The notes under the pieces are model-generated. The model searched no databases and was not told the DNA's origin. It saw only the letters and a program-made list of their open reading frames with translations. 64,000 nucleotides of DNA from Pseudolabrys sp. (lineage in GTDB: Bacteria; Pseudomonadota; Alphaproteobacteria; Rhizobiales; Xanthobacteraceae), in contig JARYIJ010000001.1 of NCBI GenBank assembly GCA_029980465.1, positions 124,001 to 188,000 of the forward strand, written 5' to 3'. Below are positions 21,030-27,948 of the stretch, piece by piece (the stretch's first letter is position 1; every line of letters starts with the position of its first letter). The translations under genes and the position numbers were made by a program.

Positions 21030-21114
21030 GGGAGAGTGTCCCGAGCGGCAAAGGGGGCGGACTGTAAATCCGCTGGCTATGCCTTCGTAGGTTCGAGTCC
21101 TACCTCTCCCACCA
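21030..21114 (+). tRNA. tRNA-Tyr (anticodon GTA)
   Basis: An 85-nt class II tRNA with acceptor GGGAGAG/CTCTCCC, anticodon GTA in CTGTAAA, a long variable arm (CTGGCTATGCCTTCG) and encoded CCA. It is transcribed divergently from tRNA-Trp and followed by tRNA-Gly. Confidence 0.95.
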
Positions 21115-21140
21115 TCGCTCTCTTGAGATGTGCTGCGTTT

Positions 21141-21214
21141 GCGGGTGTAGCTCAATGGTAGAGCAACAGCCTTCCAAGCTGATGACGGCGGTTCGATTCC
21201 GCTCACCCGCTCCA
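21141..21214 (+). tRNA. tRNA-Gly (anticodon TCC)
   Basis: A 74-nt cloverleaf with acceptor GCGGGTG/CACCCGC, anticodon TCC in the loop CTTCCAA, T-arm GGTTCGATTCC and encoded CCA. It lies 26 bp after tRNA-Tyr and 29 bp before rlmB. Confidence 0.95.
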
Positions 21215-21243
21215 GCTCCTGTCGCGGAACTCTGTCGATCCCA

Positions 21244-22062
21244 ATGAAGCGTCTTCTTACAGGCCGGGCGAAGCCCGGCGCCACCCGCGAACAGACCGAG
21301 CGGCGCGAGCGGTTCACGCGAGCCCGGCGCGAGAGTCTGCGGCCCGACAGCGACGAAATCATCGTGCTCTATGGCTGGCATACCGTGACCGCGGCGCTGC
21401 GGAACCCTGCTCGCGCGATCCACAAACTGCTGGTCACCGAGAATGCGGCGCGGCGCCTGGCGGAAGAAGGCGTGCCCCGCGCCGGCCGCGCCGAGATCGT
21501 GCGGCCGAGCGCGATCGACGAGCGGCTGTCGCCCGACGCGGTTCATCAGGGGCTCTATCTCGAAACGGAACCTCTCGCGGCGCCCGATGTCGAGGCCCTG
21601 CGCGACGGCATCGTCGTCGTACTCGACCAGATCACCGACCCCCACAATGCCGGCGCCATTTTCCGCTCCGCGGCGGCGTTCGGCGCCAAGGCCATCATGA
21701 CGACGCAGCGCCACAGTCCGGATGCAACCGGCGTGCTGGCGAAAGCGGCGTCCGGCGCGCTCGAACTCGTGCCGCTGGTCAACGTGCAGAATCTGGCGCG
21801 CGGCCTTGCCGCGTTGAAGGCCAACGGATTTCTCATCGTCGGGCTCGACAGCGAAGGTGACGCCGACCTCGCGGCGCTGCCACTGCGCGCGCCGCTGGCT
21901 TTGGTGCTCGGCGCCGAGGGCAAGGGACTGCGGCAGATCACGCGCGAGACGTGCGACCACGTTGCCCGAATCGAGTTGCCCGGCGCGATCGTCAGCCTCA
22001 ACGTCTCGAATGCGGCTGCCGTCTCGCTCTATGTGGCGAACCGCGCGATCGCGACGGGGTAA
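21244..22062 (+). CDS. rlmB: 23S rRNA (guanosine-2'-O)-methyltransferase, TrmH/RlmB family
   Basis: A 272-residue SpoU/TrmH-type SPOUT methyltransferase. The N-terminal substrate-binding domain begins at IIVLYGWHTVTAAL (about residue 39). The knot motifs are DPHNAGAIFRSAAAFG, LVLGAEGKGLRQ and IVSLNVSNAAAVSLY. RlmB methylates G2251 of 23S rRNA, which pairs with P-site tRNA, and its place beside tRNA genes is common in this order. A basic ~38-residue N-terminal extension precedes the family domain. A generic SpoU enzyme of other specificity cannot be excluded. Confidence 0.9.
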   Translation: MKRLLTGRAKPGATREQTERRERFTRARRESLRPDSDEIIVLYGWHTVTAALRNPARAIHKLLVTENAARRLAEEGVPRAGRAEIVRPSAIDERLSPDAVHQGLYLETEPLAAPDVEALRDGIVVVLDQITDPHNAGAIFRSAAAFGAKAIMTTQRHSPDATGVLAKAASGALELVPLVNVQNLARGLAALKANGFLIVGLDSEGDADLAALPLRAPLALVLGAEGKGLRQITRETCDHVARIELPGAIVSLNVSNAAAVSLYVANRAIATG

Positions 22063-22458
22063 TCAGTCTTTCCCGGTCTCGCTGGCCGTCTTTTCGCCGA
22101 CTGCCTTGGCGCTGGCATCAAGGCCGTCGCGCTTGCGGTAAAGACGAATGTTCATGCGGTCCGGACCGAGGATGGTGACCTCGGCTTCGGCATGAATGAC
22201 CCGGGTGCCTCCGTCCTGCGTCATTGGCGCGAGCGGCTTGTCGTGAACGGCGACCGTCGCCTTCTGCTTGTGATGAGAGCGCGCGACCCGATGCGCGCTG
22301 CGCGGCGGTGTCACGTAGGGATAAGCATGCGGCACCGGCGCATATTGCGGCTGTGGCCGGACGTAGGGATATCCCTGCTGCGCATGCGCGGCACCGCCAA
22401 ACGCAGCGGCAAGAGCGATTACGATCGCGGTACGCTTGCTGATCATCATGCACTTCAC
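22063..22458 (-). CDS. Small secreted protein of unknown function
   Basis: A 131-residue protein with a clear signal peptide ending AAHAQ (about residue 27). The Pro/Tyr/Gln-rich mature N-terminus (YPYVRPQPQYAPVPHAYPY) is followed by a basic histidine-rich stretch (ARSHHKQK). Its first ATG overlaps the stop of the upstream gene (ATGA), which indicates coupling, although translation could begin at the Met codons 4-5 residues in. I recognise no domain. It converges on rlmB, with its stop directly adjoining that gene. Confidence 0.7.
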   Translation of the reverse strand: MKCMMISKRTAIVIALAAAFGGAAHAQQGYPYVRPQPQYAPVPHAYPYVTPPRSAHRVARSHHKQKATVAVHDKPLAPMTQDGGTRVIHAEAEVTILGPDRMNIRLYRKRDGLDASAKAVGEKTASETGKD

Positions 22459-22880
22459 TTCGAGGGCGCTTCGACCGGCGGCGCAACGCCGCCACCGTTC
22501 ATGTAGGTCGGCGCGAAGACGACGGGTGGCTGTTGGATCGTGTCGATGGGGAACGTCGACCAGCTCCGGTGGTAATCCAGATTGGTCGAGGCCGGCTTCG
22601 GCCGCAGCACTTCCTTGCGGCCGAGTACCGGCAGCTTACCGCCGGACGGGAAGTAATGCCGGCCGTCCCAGGGCGTGAGCCAGTACTCACGCTGCGTGAT
22701 GCCGGGCTGGAAATCGAAAACGACCAGCGGCGCCGCGCGGACCACGCCGTCTTCGGCCACCACGGCGCCCGCAGGAACGCCGATGCCTGCACCCAGATCG
22801 GCGGCATGCAGCGGCGTCTGAGCGGCGAGGCTGGCAGCAAGCACGAAAATGGGACTCAGACGACGCACGGCGGACCCCAA
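22455..22880 (-). CDS. Secreted protein of unknown function
   Basis: 141 residues with a signal peptide (cleavage after about HAADL, residue 27). The mature part is Pro/Val-rich with several aromatic positions (DFQPGITQREYWLTPWDG). No family is recognised. It forms a two-gene unit with the downstream small secreted protein through a 4-bp overlap. The 243 bp upstream hold an AT-richer stretch that could be its promoter, then the broken tRNA-Thr. Confidence 0.65.
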   Translation of the reverse strand: MGSAVRRLSPIFVLAASLAAQTPLHAADLGAGIGVPAGAVVAEDGVVRAAPLVVFDFQPGITQREYWLTPWDGRHYFPSGGKLPVLGRKEVLRPKPASTNLDYHRSWSTFPIDTIQQPPVVFAPTYMNGGGVAPPVEAPSK

Positions 22881-23123
22881 CGCGACAGAACCGAGCGCAC
22901 ATTAGACGAACGACGTCTGCTGACGGTCGCTTTCGCCGGGTAACATTAATGCCGGCGTGCGCTCACGGACCCTCTGCCATCATGTAACGGCAAAATGGTT
23001 AATGCATGCATGCGACTGGCCGGGACTGACGCACCATGCCGCAGGGCGTCCCGACGGCCATCCGCCGCCCGGATTCATTCAGACTTGTCGCCATCCGCGG
23101 GCGCTGGTAGCCCTGCCCGCCAG

Positions 23124-23160
23124 GCCGGCATAGCTCAGCGGTAGAGCAGCGGTTTTGTAA
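23124..23160 (+). pseudogene. 5' half of a tRNA-Thr, cut at the anticodon loop (attL candidate)
   Basis: The stretch reads as a normal tRNA 5' half: acceptor GCCGGCA, D-arm AGCTCAGCGGTAGAGC, anticodon stem and TTTTGTAA loop. Homology then breaks and the anticodon and T stems cannot form. Its acceptor GCCGGCA pairs perfectly with TGCCGGC of the 3' half at 26875-26920, not with the CGCCGGC of the intact tRNA next door, which suggests that these two halves were once one gene. Confidence 0.75.
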
Positions 23161-23260
23161 TCGGAGGGCCTTGGAGTCAAAAAGCGAGTCGGATCATGCG
23201 CTTAAGTCGCGCCTGACTCGATCGAGTACCGAAAAGGCACCGGAAACGGTGTCCGCCGGG

Positions 23261-23335
23261 GCCGGCGTAGCACAGCGGTAGTGCAGCGGTTTTGTAAACC
23301 GAAGGTCGGGAGTTCGATCCTCTCCGCCGGCACCA
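23261..23335 (+). tRNA. tRNA-Thr (anticodon TGT), intact
   Basis: A 75-nt cloverleaf: acceptor GCCGGCG/CGCCGGC, D-arm GCAC/GTGC, anticodon loop TTTGTAA with TGT, T-arm GGGAG/CTCTC around TTCGATC, encoded CCA. It lies 100 bp after the broken copy. It is probably the functional gene for ACA codons and is either carried by the element or rebuilt by its integration. Confidence 0.93.
23290..23335 (+). repeat. att-like direct repeat, left copy (3' half of intact tRNA-Thr)
   Basis: These 46 bp, from anticodon loop to CCA end, recur at 26875-26920 with two differences (G/A in the T-loop and C/T at acceptor position 66). In the conventional reading this is attL formed by integration into the tRNA 3' part. 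Confidence 0.7.
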
Positions 23336-23429
23336 TTTCCCCTCCAACCAGCAATTTAGGAAGCGGGCCGACCGCACATCTAGCGTTTCAACGAGTGGTT
23401 CGTTTGGTCCCAATGGTCTTGGGCGAGCG

Positions 23430-24802
23430 CTATGTCGTGAGAAAGCTTCGGAGTTTTTCCTCAAGCTCCCGCAAGACCGTCGGCGGCGTCTCGCATTCAC
23501 GTCGCCGAGCCTCGCCTCCACGCCGGACTTGCGCCAGATGTTGTAGAAGGTCGAGCCGCCGCCGAAAGGAAACTCGGGCTTGCCGGGCAGGTAGATCAGC
23601 CGCTCGAACTTCCTGACTGGAATGCGTGCCTTCCACACGGCGTTGAGGATGTCGCCGTCCGGGTAGTAGCCGGCGTAGAGCGCCTTCCACTGCTCGGTGC
23701 GGTACTTCCTGCCGTCCTTCCTGCGGACGAACTGGTAGGCATCGGCGACGAAGACCCACTCGTCCCAGATTCCTTCGTTCGGAGAGGCGGAGGCAGGCGC
23801 CTCGATGTCGTCGGGAAAATCCTCCTCCGCCGCCACGCGTCCGAGCGCCTCCGCGGCCTCGCGCCGCCTCTCGGGCGGCAAGGCGGCGATCAGCGTCCTG
23901 ACGGTGATGGCGCCGGGCTTGTCGCCAAGCGAGAGCCACCGCCGCCTGATCCGCTCCTCGTCGCCTGCATAGTCGGGGTCCGAGGTCGACCAGGTGACGA
24001 AGACATCCGTGCCTTCGCCGCCCGTGGCCGCATGGCAGGACATCATCAGCTCCCGCCACTTCGCCTCCTCCTTGTAGCCGGTCACATCGATGAGGCTCAG
24101 CCATTCCGCCAGCCTTTCGGCGCCGACCTGACCGCCGCCGCCCGCTGACGCCGTAGAAGGCTTCACGATAGCGTTAAGGAGCGCCACGGGAGCCTCGGGC
24201 GCATCGAACAGCGCATAGCGCAGCGGATCGTCATCGAGGCTGTACGCCTTGCCTGAATCGGGGTGGATCGAGCCCGCCGCCACGACCAGGCCGCCGACCG
24301 ACTTGAAGTCGATTCCCTTATAGGAAGCGAGCTTGCCGCTGACCGGCGCCTCCGCAGGCTTGCGCAGGTAGAGGTGCAAACCGCCGCCTCCCGTCCTGAC
24401 GAAGGGAGCATCGGGCAGCCTGAAATCCGCCTTGAGCCGCGCCAGCGCATCGTCGTTCTCCTTGAAGTGACGGGGATCGACATCGATGACCAGATCGATG
24501 TCACGCAGACGAACGCCGATGTTGCCGCCCTTCGCCATTCGAGCCTTGGCGTCTTCCGGCGAGAGCGGAGCAGAGCGCCGCCAGCCGCTCGCAACAGGCC
24601 GCTTGCCGTTGATCGCGATCAGTTCGTGACCTGCGGCGATGTGCTCGTCGAGCGCCGAAGGATCGTGCTTCGACGGCGTTTCGACATCCGATGGAACAGC
24701 ATTCTCGTTCACGTCGATGTCGAACTCGACAGCCTTCTCCAGAAGACCCGCGGACGCGCCATGCTCCCTGGCGCGTCCGTTTTCATTTGCGTGATCGCTC
24801 AT
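23430..24802 (-). pseudogene. Bifunctional primase-polymerase (Prim-Pol), probably frameshifted, no helicase
   Basis: The start at 24802 (MSDHANENGRAREHG) overlaps the preceding HTH stop (ATGA). The Prim-Pol domain shows IDLVIDVDPRH (catalytic DxD), TGGGGLHLYL (sxH motif) and IDFKSVGGLVVAAGS. A PriCT-2-like segment (WLSLIDVTGYKEEAKWREL) follows, then a linker (PEFPFGGGSTFYNIWRKSG). Near 23490-23505 the frame degenerates into Arg-rich sequence and would run on to 23177 antisense through the intact tRNA. A neighbouring frame continues sensibly (ETPPTVLRELEEKLRSF) to a stop at 23430, so one frameshift is likely. The D5-type helicase expected in replicative relatives is absent. Confidence 0.7.
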
Positions 24803-25041
24803 CGTGCATCCTCCCCGCGAATGAAGGCGTCGAGGTCCGAGACGTTGTAGCGAACCGACTTGCCGTGGATGACGTGGTAGCGTGGGCCTTCGCCGTTGGC
24901 GCGCCAGGATCGCAAGGTCCCGGGCGTCGAGGACAGGTAGATCGCAGCCGCCTCGGTATCGAGCCAGGGACTGCGCGCGTGGGTATCGAGAACACGGCGC
25001 AAGGCGTCCTCGATGTCGTTCTTCGTTAAGAGTGCCGTCAT
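24799..25041 (-). CDS. Excisionase-type HTH_17 DNA-binding protein
   Basis: 80 residues from ATG 25041 (MTALLTKNDIEDALRR). A short helix precedes a MerR/AlpA-like winged helix: SPWLDTEAAAIYLSSTPGTL, RSWRANGEGPRYHVIHGK and VRYNVSDLDAFI. Such proteins act as recombination directionality factors or regulators in integrative elements. It is a paralogue of the gene at 25215-25577 (shared RSPW-DTE-AA-YL, GPR-HV and DLDAF-RG positions). The stop overlaps the Prim-Pol start, so the two are co-translated. Confidence 0.8.
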   Translation of the reverse strand: MTALLTKNDIEDALRRVLDTHARSPWLDTEAAAIYLSSTPGTLRSWRANGEGPRYHVIHGKSVRYNVSDLDAFIRGEDAR

Positions 25042-25214
25042 GGCATGGACCTCCATCGGGCCGGCATCGCTGCCGGCCGGTTTCAGACATTGGGTTTCTG
25101 TCTGAGGAGGACCGGGATCACCCCGGTCACGCGCTTCGCCGAAACCGGCTCCTCGCAGCGCGCGTCGTCTAATAATCACCGACCGGGATCGGCGGACATC
25201 AACGTTTGCTATGC

Positions 25215-25577
25215 CTAAGTCATTGATTTGTCGTGGAGCGGGCTTCCGTCAGGAAGATTTTTCGCGCCGCCTCGCACGAAGGCGTCGAGGTCATCGACGT
25301 GATAGCGGATGTGTTGGCGGTTCACGACATGGAAGCGCGGTCCCTGCTTCTTCGACCGCCAGACTTTCAGCGTGCTCGGCTCCTTGCGGAGATAGCGGGC
25401 GGCCTCCTCGGTGTCGAACCAGGGGCTGCGGAGCTGCGTCTCAAGCATGCGCCGGACGATGTCTTCCACTTCGCTCAGCGGTACGCGCCCCGTCCTTGTT
25501 GCCGGCTTCTCGATCAGGCGCAGGGCCGGCGCGCCTACCTTCCTCGGCCTTTTCTGCCCCACGGCTCTATGCGGCAT
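25215..25577 (-). CDS. Excisionase-type HTH_17 DNA-binding protein, paralogue
   Basis: 120 residues from ATG 25577 (MPHRAVGQKRPRKVG): a basic N-terminal tail, then SEVEDIVRRMLETQLRSPWF, TEEAARYLRKEPSTLKVWR and YHVDDLDAFVRG. The start overlaps the integrase 3' end by 11 bp, which fits a role as excisionase partner of that integrase. The basic N-terminus, absent from the second copy, may contact att DNA. A regulator role cannot be separated from Xis by sequence. Confidence 0.8.
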   Translation of the reverse strand: MPHRAVGQKRPRKVGAPALRLIEKPATRTGRVPLSEVEDIVRRMLETQLRSPWFDTEEAARYLRKEPSTLKVWRSKKQGPRFHVVNRQHIRYHVDDLDAFVRGGAKNLPDGSPLHDKSMT

Positions 25578-26733
25578 CGCGGACCTCCTCGATGCGAGGC
25601 ATCGCGGCAACCTGCTTGCGAGCCGCAAGAACCTTGTCTTCCAGCGCCTGTGCATACGGCCGCAGATGCTCGACGAGATGCTCGGCATGAACATATCCGC
25701 CGGATGCGCCCGGAAGCCGCTGACCGAGAAGCAGAGCGCTTTCCGCATAGGGAACGCCGGCTGCGATGAACATCGTGCGGGCATGATGCCGGTACTCGTG
25801 CGGGCTCGGCAGATCGGGGCCTTGCTTCGGCTCGGTGATATGGCCGCATTCGCTCGTGGGCGAGGGCCACAGCCACGGACTATTCAGAGGCACGTCGTGC
25901 TCCAGCCGGTCCTTGAGCATGGCGGCAAGCCAGGTGCCCATCGGAAACAGCATCCGGCCGCCGGTCTTCATATGATTGAAAATCAGCACGCCCTTCTCGA
26001 AATCCACGTCATCCCGTCGAACCTGGAGGATCGACGACCTGCGGGCGCCGGTCAGAAGCATGGCGCGGTGAACGTCCCTCCGGATCGGCGGCAGGTCCTC
26101 CGTCAACGTCCACCATGCTCCGAGGTCAAGGCCGTCCACCTCCCGCCGCTTCGGATTGGGAATGCGGAGAGCCGAAACGGGATTGGAGGCAATCGTCTCG
26201 TCCATCCGCATGGCGGTGTTGATGACCGCCCGCAGGGTTCGCATCACGCAGGTCGCCGTCGTCTGCCCGCACCTGTCGCGGAGCCGGTCGTAGATGTCGC
26301 ACACCTCCGACCTGCTAAGGTCGGTCACGGCCCTGTTCCGATAGCGGGCAAGGTAGTGATCGACATTGTAGCGGTAGCTCTCGGTCGTCGCCTCTCGGAA
26401 CGGCTTCTCGCCGAGATGAATGTCGAGAGCCTGGGCGATGGTAACGCCGCTTTCCTCTGGCTTCGCGGTGGGGTCCACGCCGGACTGGATTTGAGACATG
26501 ATCGCCTTGGCCTTGTTGCGGGCCTCGCGCAAGCCGATGCGATCCACGCGGTCGATCTTGACCCGCACGGTTCGGATGTGCCGGCCGTTGCGGCGTACGT
26601 CGCCCTGGACGGCGTAGGTCTTGGTGGTGGCGTGGCAGATGACCATCAGGCCCTTGACCTGTTCGTCCCGCCATATGCCCGAGCCTGGTTCGAGGTCGCG
26701 GATGCGAGCCTCGGTGAGATTGATGACAGCCAT
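25567..26733 (-). CDS. Tyrosine-type site-specific integrase
   Basis: 388 residues from ATG 26733 (MAVINLTEARIRDL). An N-terminal arm-binding domain (about 1-85) and a core-binding domain (about 95-180, TIAQALDIHLGEKPF) precede the catalytic domain. Active-site residues visible are Arg in LLTGARRSSI, Lys in the MKTGG beta-hairpin region, His-x-x-Arg in HEYRHHART, and a Tyr in GGYVHAEH. It is transcribed away from the right att site, 142 bp distant. It presumably recombines at the tRNA-Thr anticodon loop. Confidence 0.92.
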   Translation of the reverse strand: MAVINLTEARIRDLEPGSGIWRDEQVKGLMVICHATTKTYAVQGDVRRNGRHIRTVRVKIDRVDRIGLREARNKAKAIMSQIQSGVDPTAKPEESGVTIAQALDIHLGEKPFREATTESYRYNVDHYLARYRNRAVTDLSRSEVCDIYDRLRDRCGQTTATCVMRTLRAVINTAMRMDETIASNPVSALRIPNPKRREVDGLDLGAWWTLTEDLPPIRRDVHRAMLLTGARRSSILQVRRDDVDFEKGVLIFNHMKTGGRMLFPMGTWLAAMLKDRLEHDVPLNSPWLWPSPTSECGHITEPKQGPDLPSPHEYRHHARTMFIAAGVPYAESALLLGQRLPGASGGYVHAEHLVEHLRPYAQALEDKVLAARKQVAAMPRIEEVRDAA

Positions 26734-26856
26734 TTCGTTTCTCCGGAGCACTGTGTGGAGCACCGTACGGAGACCTTTACGGATCAGCGTACATCGACGA
26801 TGATGTCGCGTAAGTGGCTGTCCGCGAACCAATAATCAGCAATGGCCTGTTGGTGG

Positions 26857-26874
26857 TCAGCGCAGCAATGCGCA
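26857..26874 (+). other. D-arm-like hairpin abutting the right att core
   Basis: Just before TTTTGTAA there is a short inverted repeat GCGCA/TGCGC around GCAA, at the position a tRNA D-arm and anticodon stem would occupy. It looks like a decayed tRNA-like arm from the element side of the crossover, consistent with an attP that imitates tRNA-Thr. Confidence 0.4.
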
Positions 26875-26920
26875 TTTTGTAAACCGAAGGTCGGGAGTTC
26901 AATCCTCTCTGCCGGCACCA
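26875..26920 (+). pseudogene. 3' half of a tRNA-Thr (attR candidate)
   Basis: Anticodon loop to encoded CCA of a tRNA-Thr(TGT), with T-arm GGGAG-TTCAATC-CTCTC and 3' acceptor strand TGCCGGC. No proper 5' half precedes it. The acceptor strand is the exact complement of the orphan 5' half at 23124-23130. It marks the right boundary of the element. Confidence 0.8.
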
Positions 26921-27058
26921 CCGGTCGGCCGCACGCGCCATCGCATCACGCCGTCGCGCGGCCAGTCGAACGGCGGGCCGGTCCGACCGGTTCCGGCGCT
27001 ATGGGCGATCACGGCGACAAATGCCATTTTGAGACCTTGTTGACCCGTTCCGGACCTG

Positions 27059-27077
27059 CCAAACTGGTGAGGTTTGG
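27059..27077 (+). promoter_or_regulatory. Hairpin in the cspA 5' leader
   Basis: Inverted repeat CCAAAC-TGGTGAG-GTTTGG lies 21 bp before the cold-shock gene start. Leaders of cold-shock genes often fold in a temperature-dependent way, so a regulatory role is plausible but inferred only from position. Confidence 0.35.
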
Positions 27078-27097
27078 TAACTTCCGGAGATCTCGCA

Positions 27098-27301
27098 ATG
27101 CCGCAGGGCACCGTTAAGTGGTTCAACCCGACGAAGGGCTACGGCTTCATCCAGCCGCAAGAAGGCGGAAAAGATGTGTTCGTCCACATTTCCGCCGTCG
27201 AGCGCGCAGGCCTTAGCACGCTGAACGAGGGTCAGACCGTTCAGTATGAGCTCGTCGAGAACCGCGGAAAGACTTCCGCGGAGAACCTGAAGGTCAAGTA
27301 G
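27098..27301 (+). CDS. Cold-shock protein (CspA family)
   Basis: 67 residues from the ATG at 27098 (MPQGTVKWFNPTKGYGFI). The RNP1-type KGYGFI and RNP2-type VFVHIS motifs of the cold-shock OB fold are intact. It binds single-stranded nucleic acid and acts as an RNA chaperone. A CGGAGA Shine-Dalgarno precedes this start, and an upstream in-frame GTG/ATG would add residues not found in the family. It stands alone immediately outside the right end of the integrated element. Confidence 0.95.
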   Translation: MPQGTVKWFNPTKGYGFIQPQEGGKDVFVHISAVERAGLSTLNEGQTVQYELVENRGKTSAENLKVK

Positions 27302-27349
27302 ACCACCCGCCCGCGTCCACCTTTCGGCCGCATCGGTAACAATGAAGAG

Positions 27350-27380
27350 CCGCCGAGCTTTCGCCCGGCGGACTTTTGTG
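27350..27380 (+). terminator. Possible terminator of the cold-shock gene
   Basis: Stem CCGCC/GGCGG (27350-27354 and 27367-27371), followed by ACTTTTGTGTTT. The stem is short and the gap from the stop codon is 48 bp, so this is a moderate call. Confidence 0.45.
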
Positions 27381-27395
27381 TTTGCTGGCCCGCGT

Positions 27396-27830
27396 TCAGC
27401 GGGTCAGCTTTTCCATTTCGGGAAACGGCGCGAACGCGGCGTCCTTGCACGCGTCCTTCACGAACGCCGGCGTATCGAAGTAACGATCGAACCGGCCGTT
27501 CACGTAGACCGCGACGCCGGTCTTGTCGCCGGCGTAGCGGCCCTTGTCGTCGCGCGCGTTGTAGCGCACGCAGGAAACGAAGCGGTCGCCGGGATAGCCG
27601 GCAATCGTCTTTTTGACCGGCGCCGAGATCGCCGCGTCGCGCACCTTCACCGGGTCGTTGAGATAAGTGCGCATGTAGGCGAGCACGTCGCTTTTGTAAT
27701 TCAGCGGCGGAACGTTTTGCGCGTCCCACGCGGCCGCGCGTTCGGCCGGTGACGGCTCGGTGTCGCTCGCACAGGCTGCAAGCGTGAGCGCCGCAGTGCC
27801 CGCCGCAACAATAAGGAAGATCGATTTCAC
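27396..27830 (-). CDS. Putative lipoprotein of unknown function
   Basis: 144 residues from GTG 27830 (VKSIFLIVAAGTAALTLAAC), chosen for the GGGAG sequence 8 bp upstream. A GTG six codons earlier is also possible. The lipobox LAAC gives lipidation at about Cys20. The mature domain has two further Cys (SCVRYNARDDKG and KDACKD) that could form a disulfide. It looks like the small envelope lipoproteins common in Rhizobiales, but no function is recognised. Confidence 0.7.
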   Translation of the reverse strand: MKSIFLIVAAGTAALTLAACASDTEPSPAERAAAWDAQNVPPLNYKSDVLAYMRTYLNDPVKVRDAAISAPVKKTIAGYPGDRFVSCVRYNARDDKGRYAGDKTGVAVYVNGRFDRYFDTPAFVKDACKDAAFAPFPEMEKLTR

Positions 27831-27948
27831 GGCCTCAACTCCCGGCACGCCCCGCCCTCACCTCGCAGGCCAGGCATCATGCGAAATAGGCCGGCCGACT
27901 CATGCAGCGCGGGCCGCGCACGCGGCGCGACCCGGCTCGATGCAACGC

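Larger units (their letters stand above)
23153..26882. mobile_element. Small integrative element in tRNA-Thr (about 3.7 kb)
   Basis: Bounded by the 8-bp anticodon-loop core TTTTGTAA (23153-23160 and 26875-26882). It contains a complete tRNA-Thr, a damaged primase-polymerase, two excisionase-like HTH proteins and a tyrosine integrase, all the proteins on the minus strand with overlapping ends. If the intact tRNA marks the left end instead, the element is about 3.6 kb with a 46-bp direct repeat (23290-23335 against 26875-26920, two mismatches). Its gene set resembles phage satellites or small integrative plasmids, without structural or conjugation genes. Confidence 0.8.

Noticed and set aside
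21100..21960. 286-codon minus-strand frame opposite rlmB
   Set aside because: Antisense shadow of the methyltransferase; it also crosses tRNA-Gly.
23281..23616. 111-codon plus-strand frame starting within tRNA-Thr
   Set aside because: It begins inside the tRNA and runs antisense to the Prim-Pol end. No protein features are seen.
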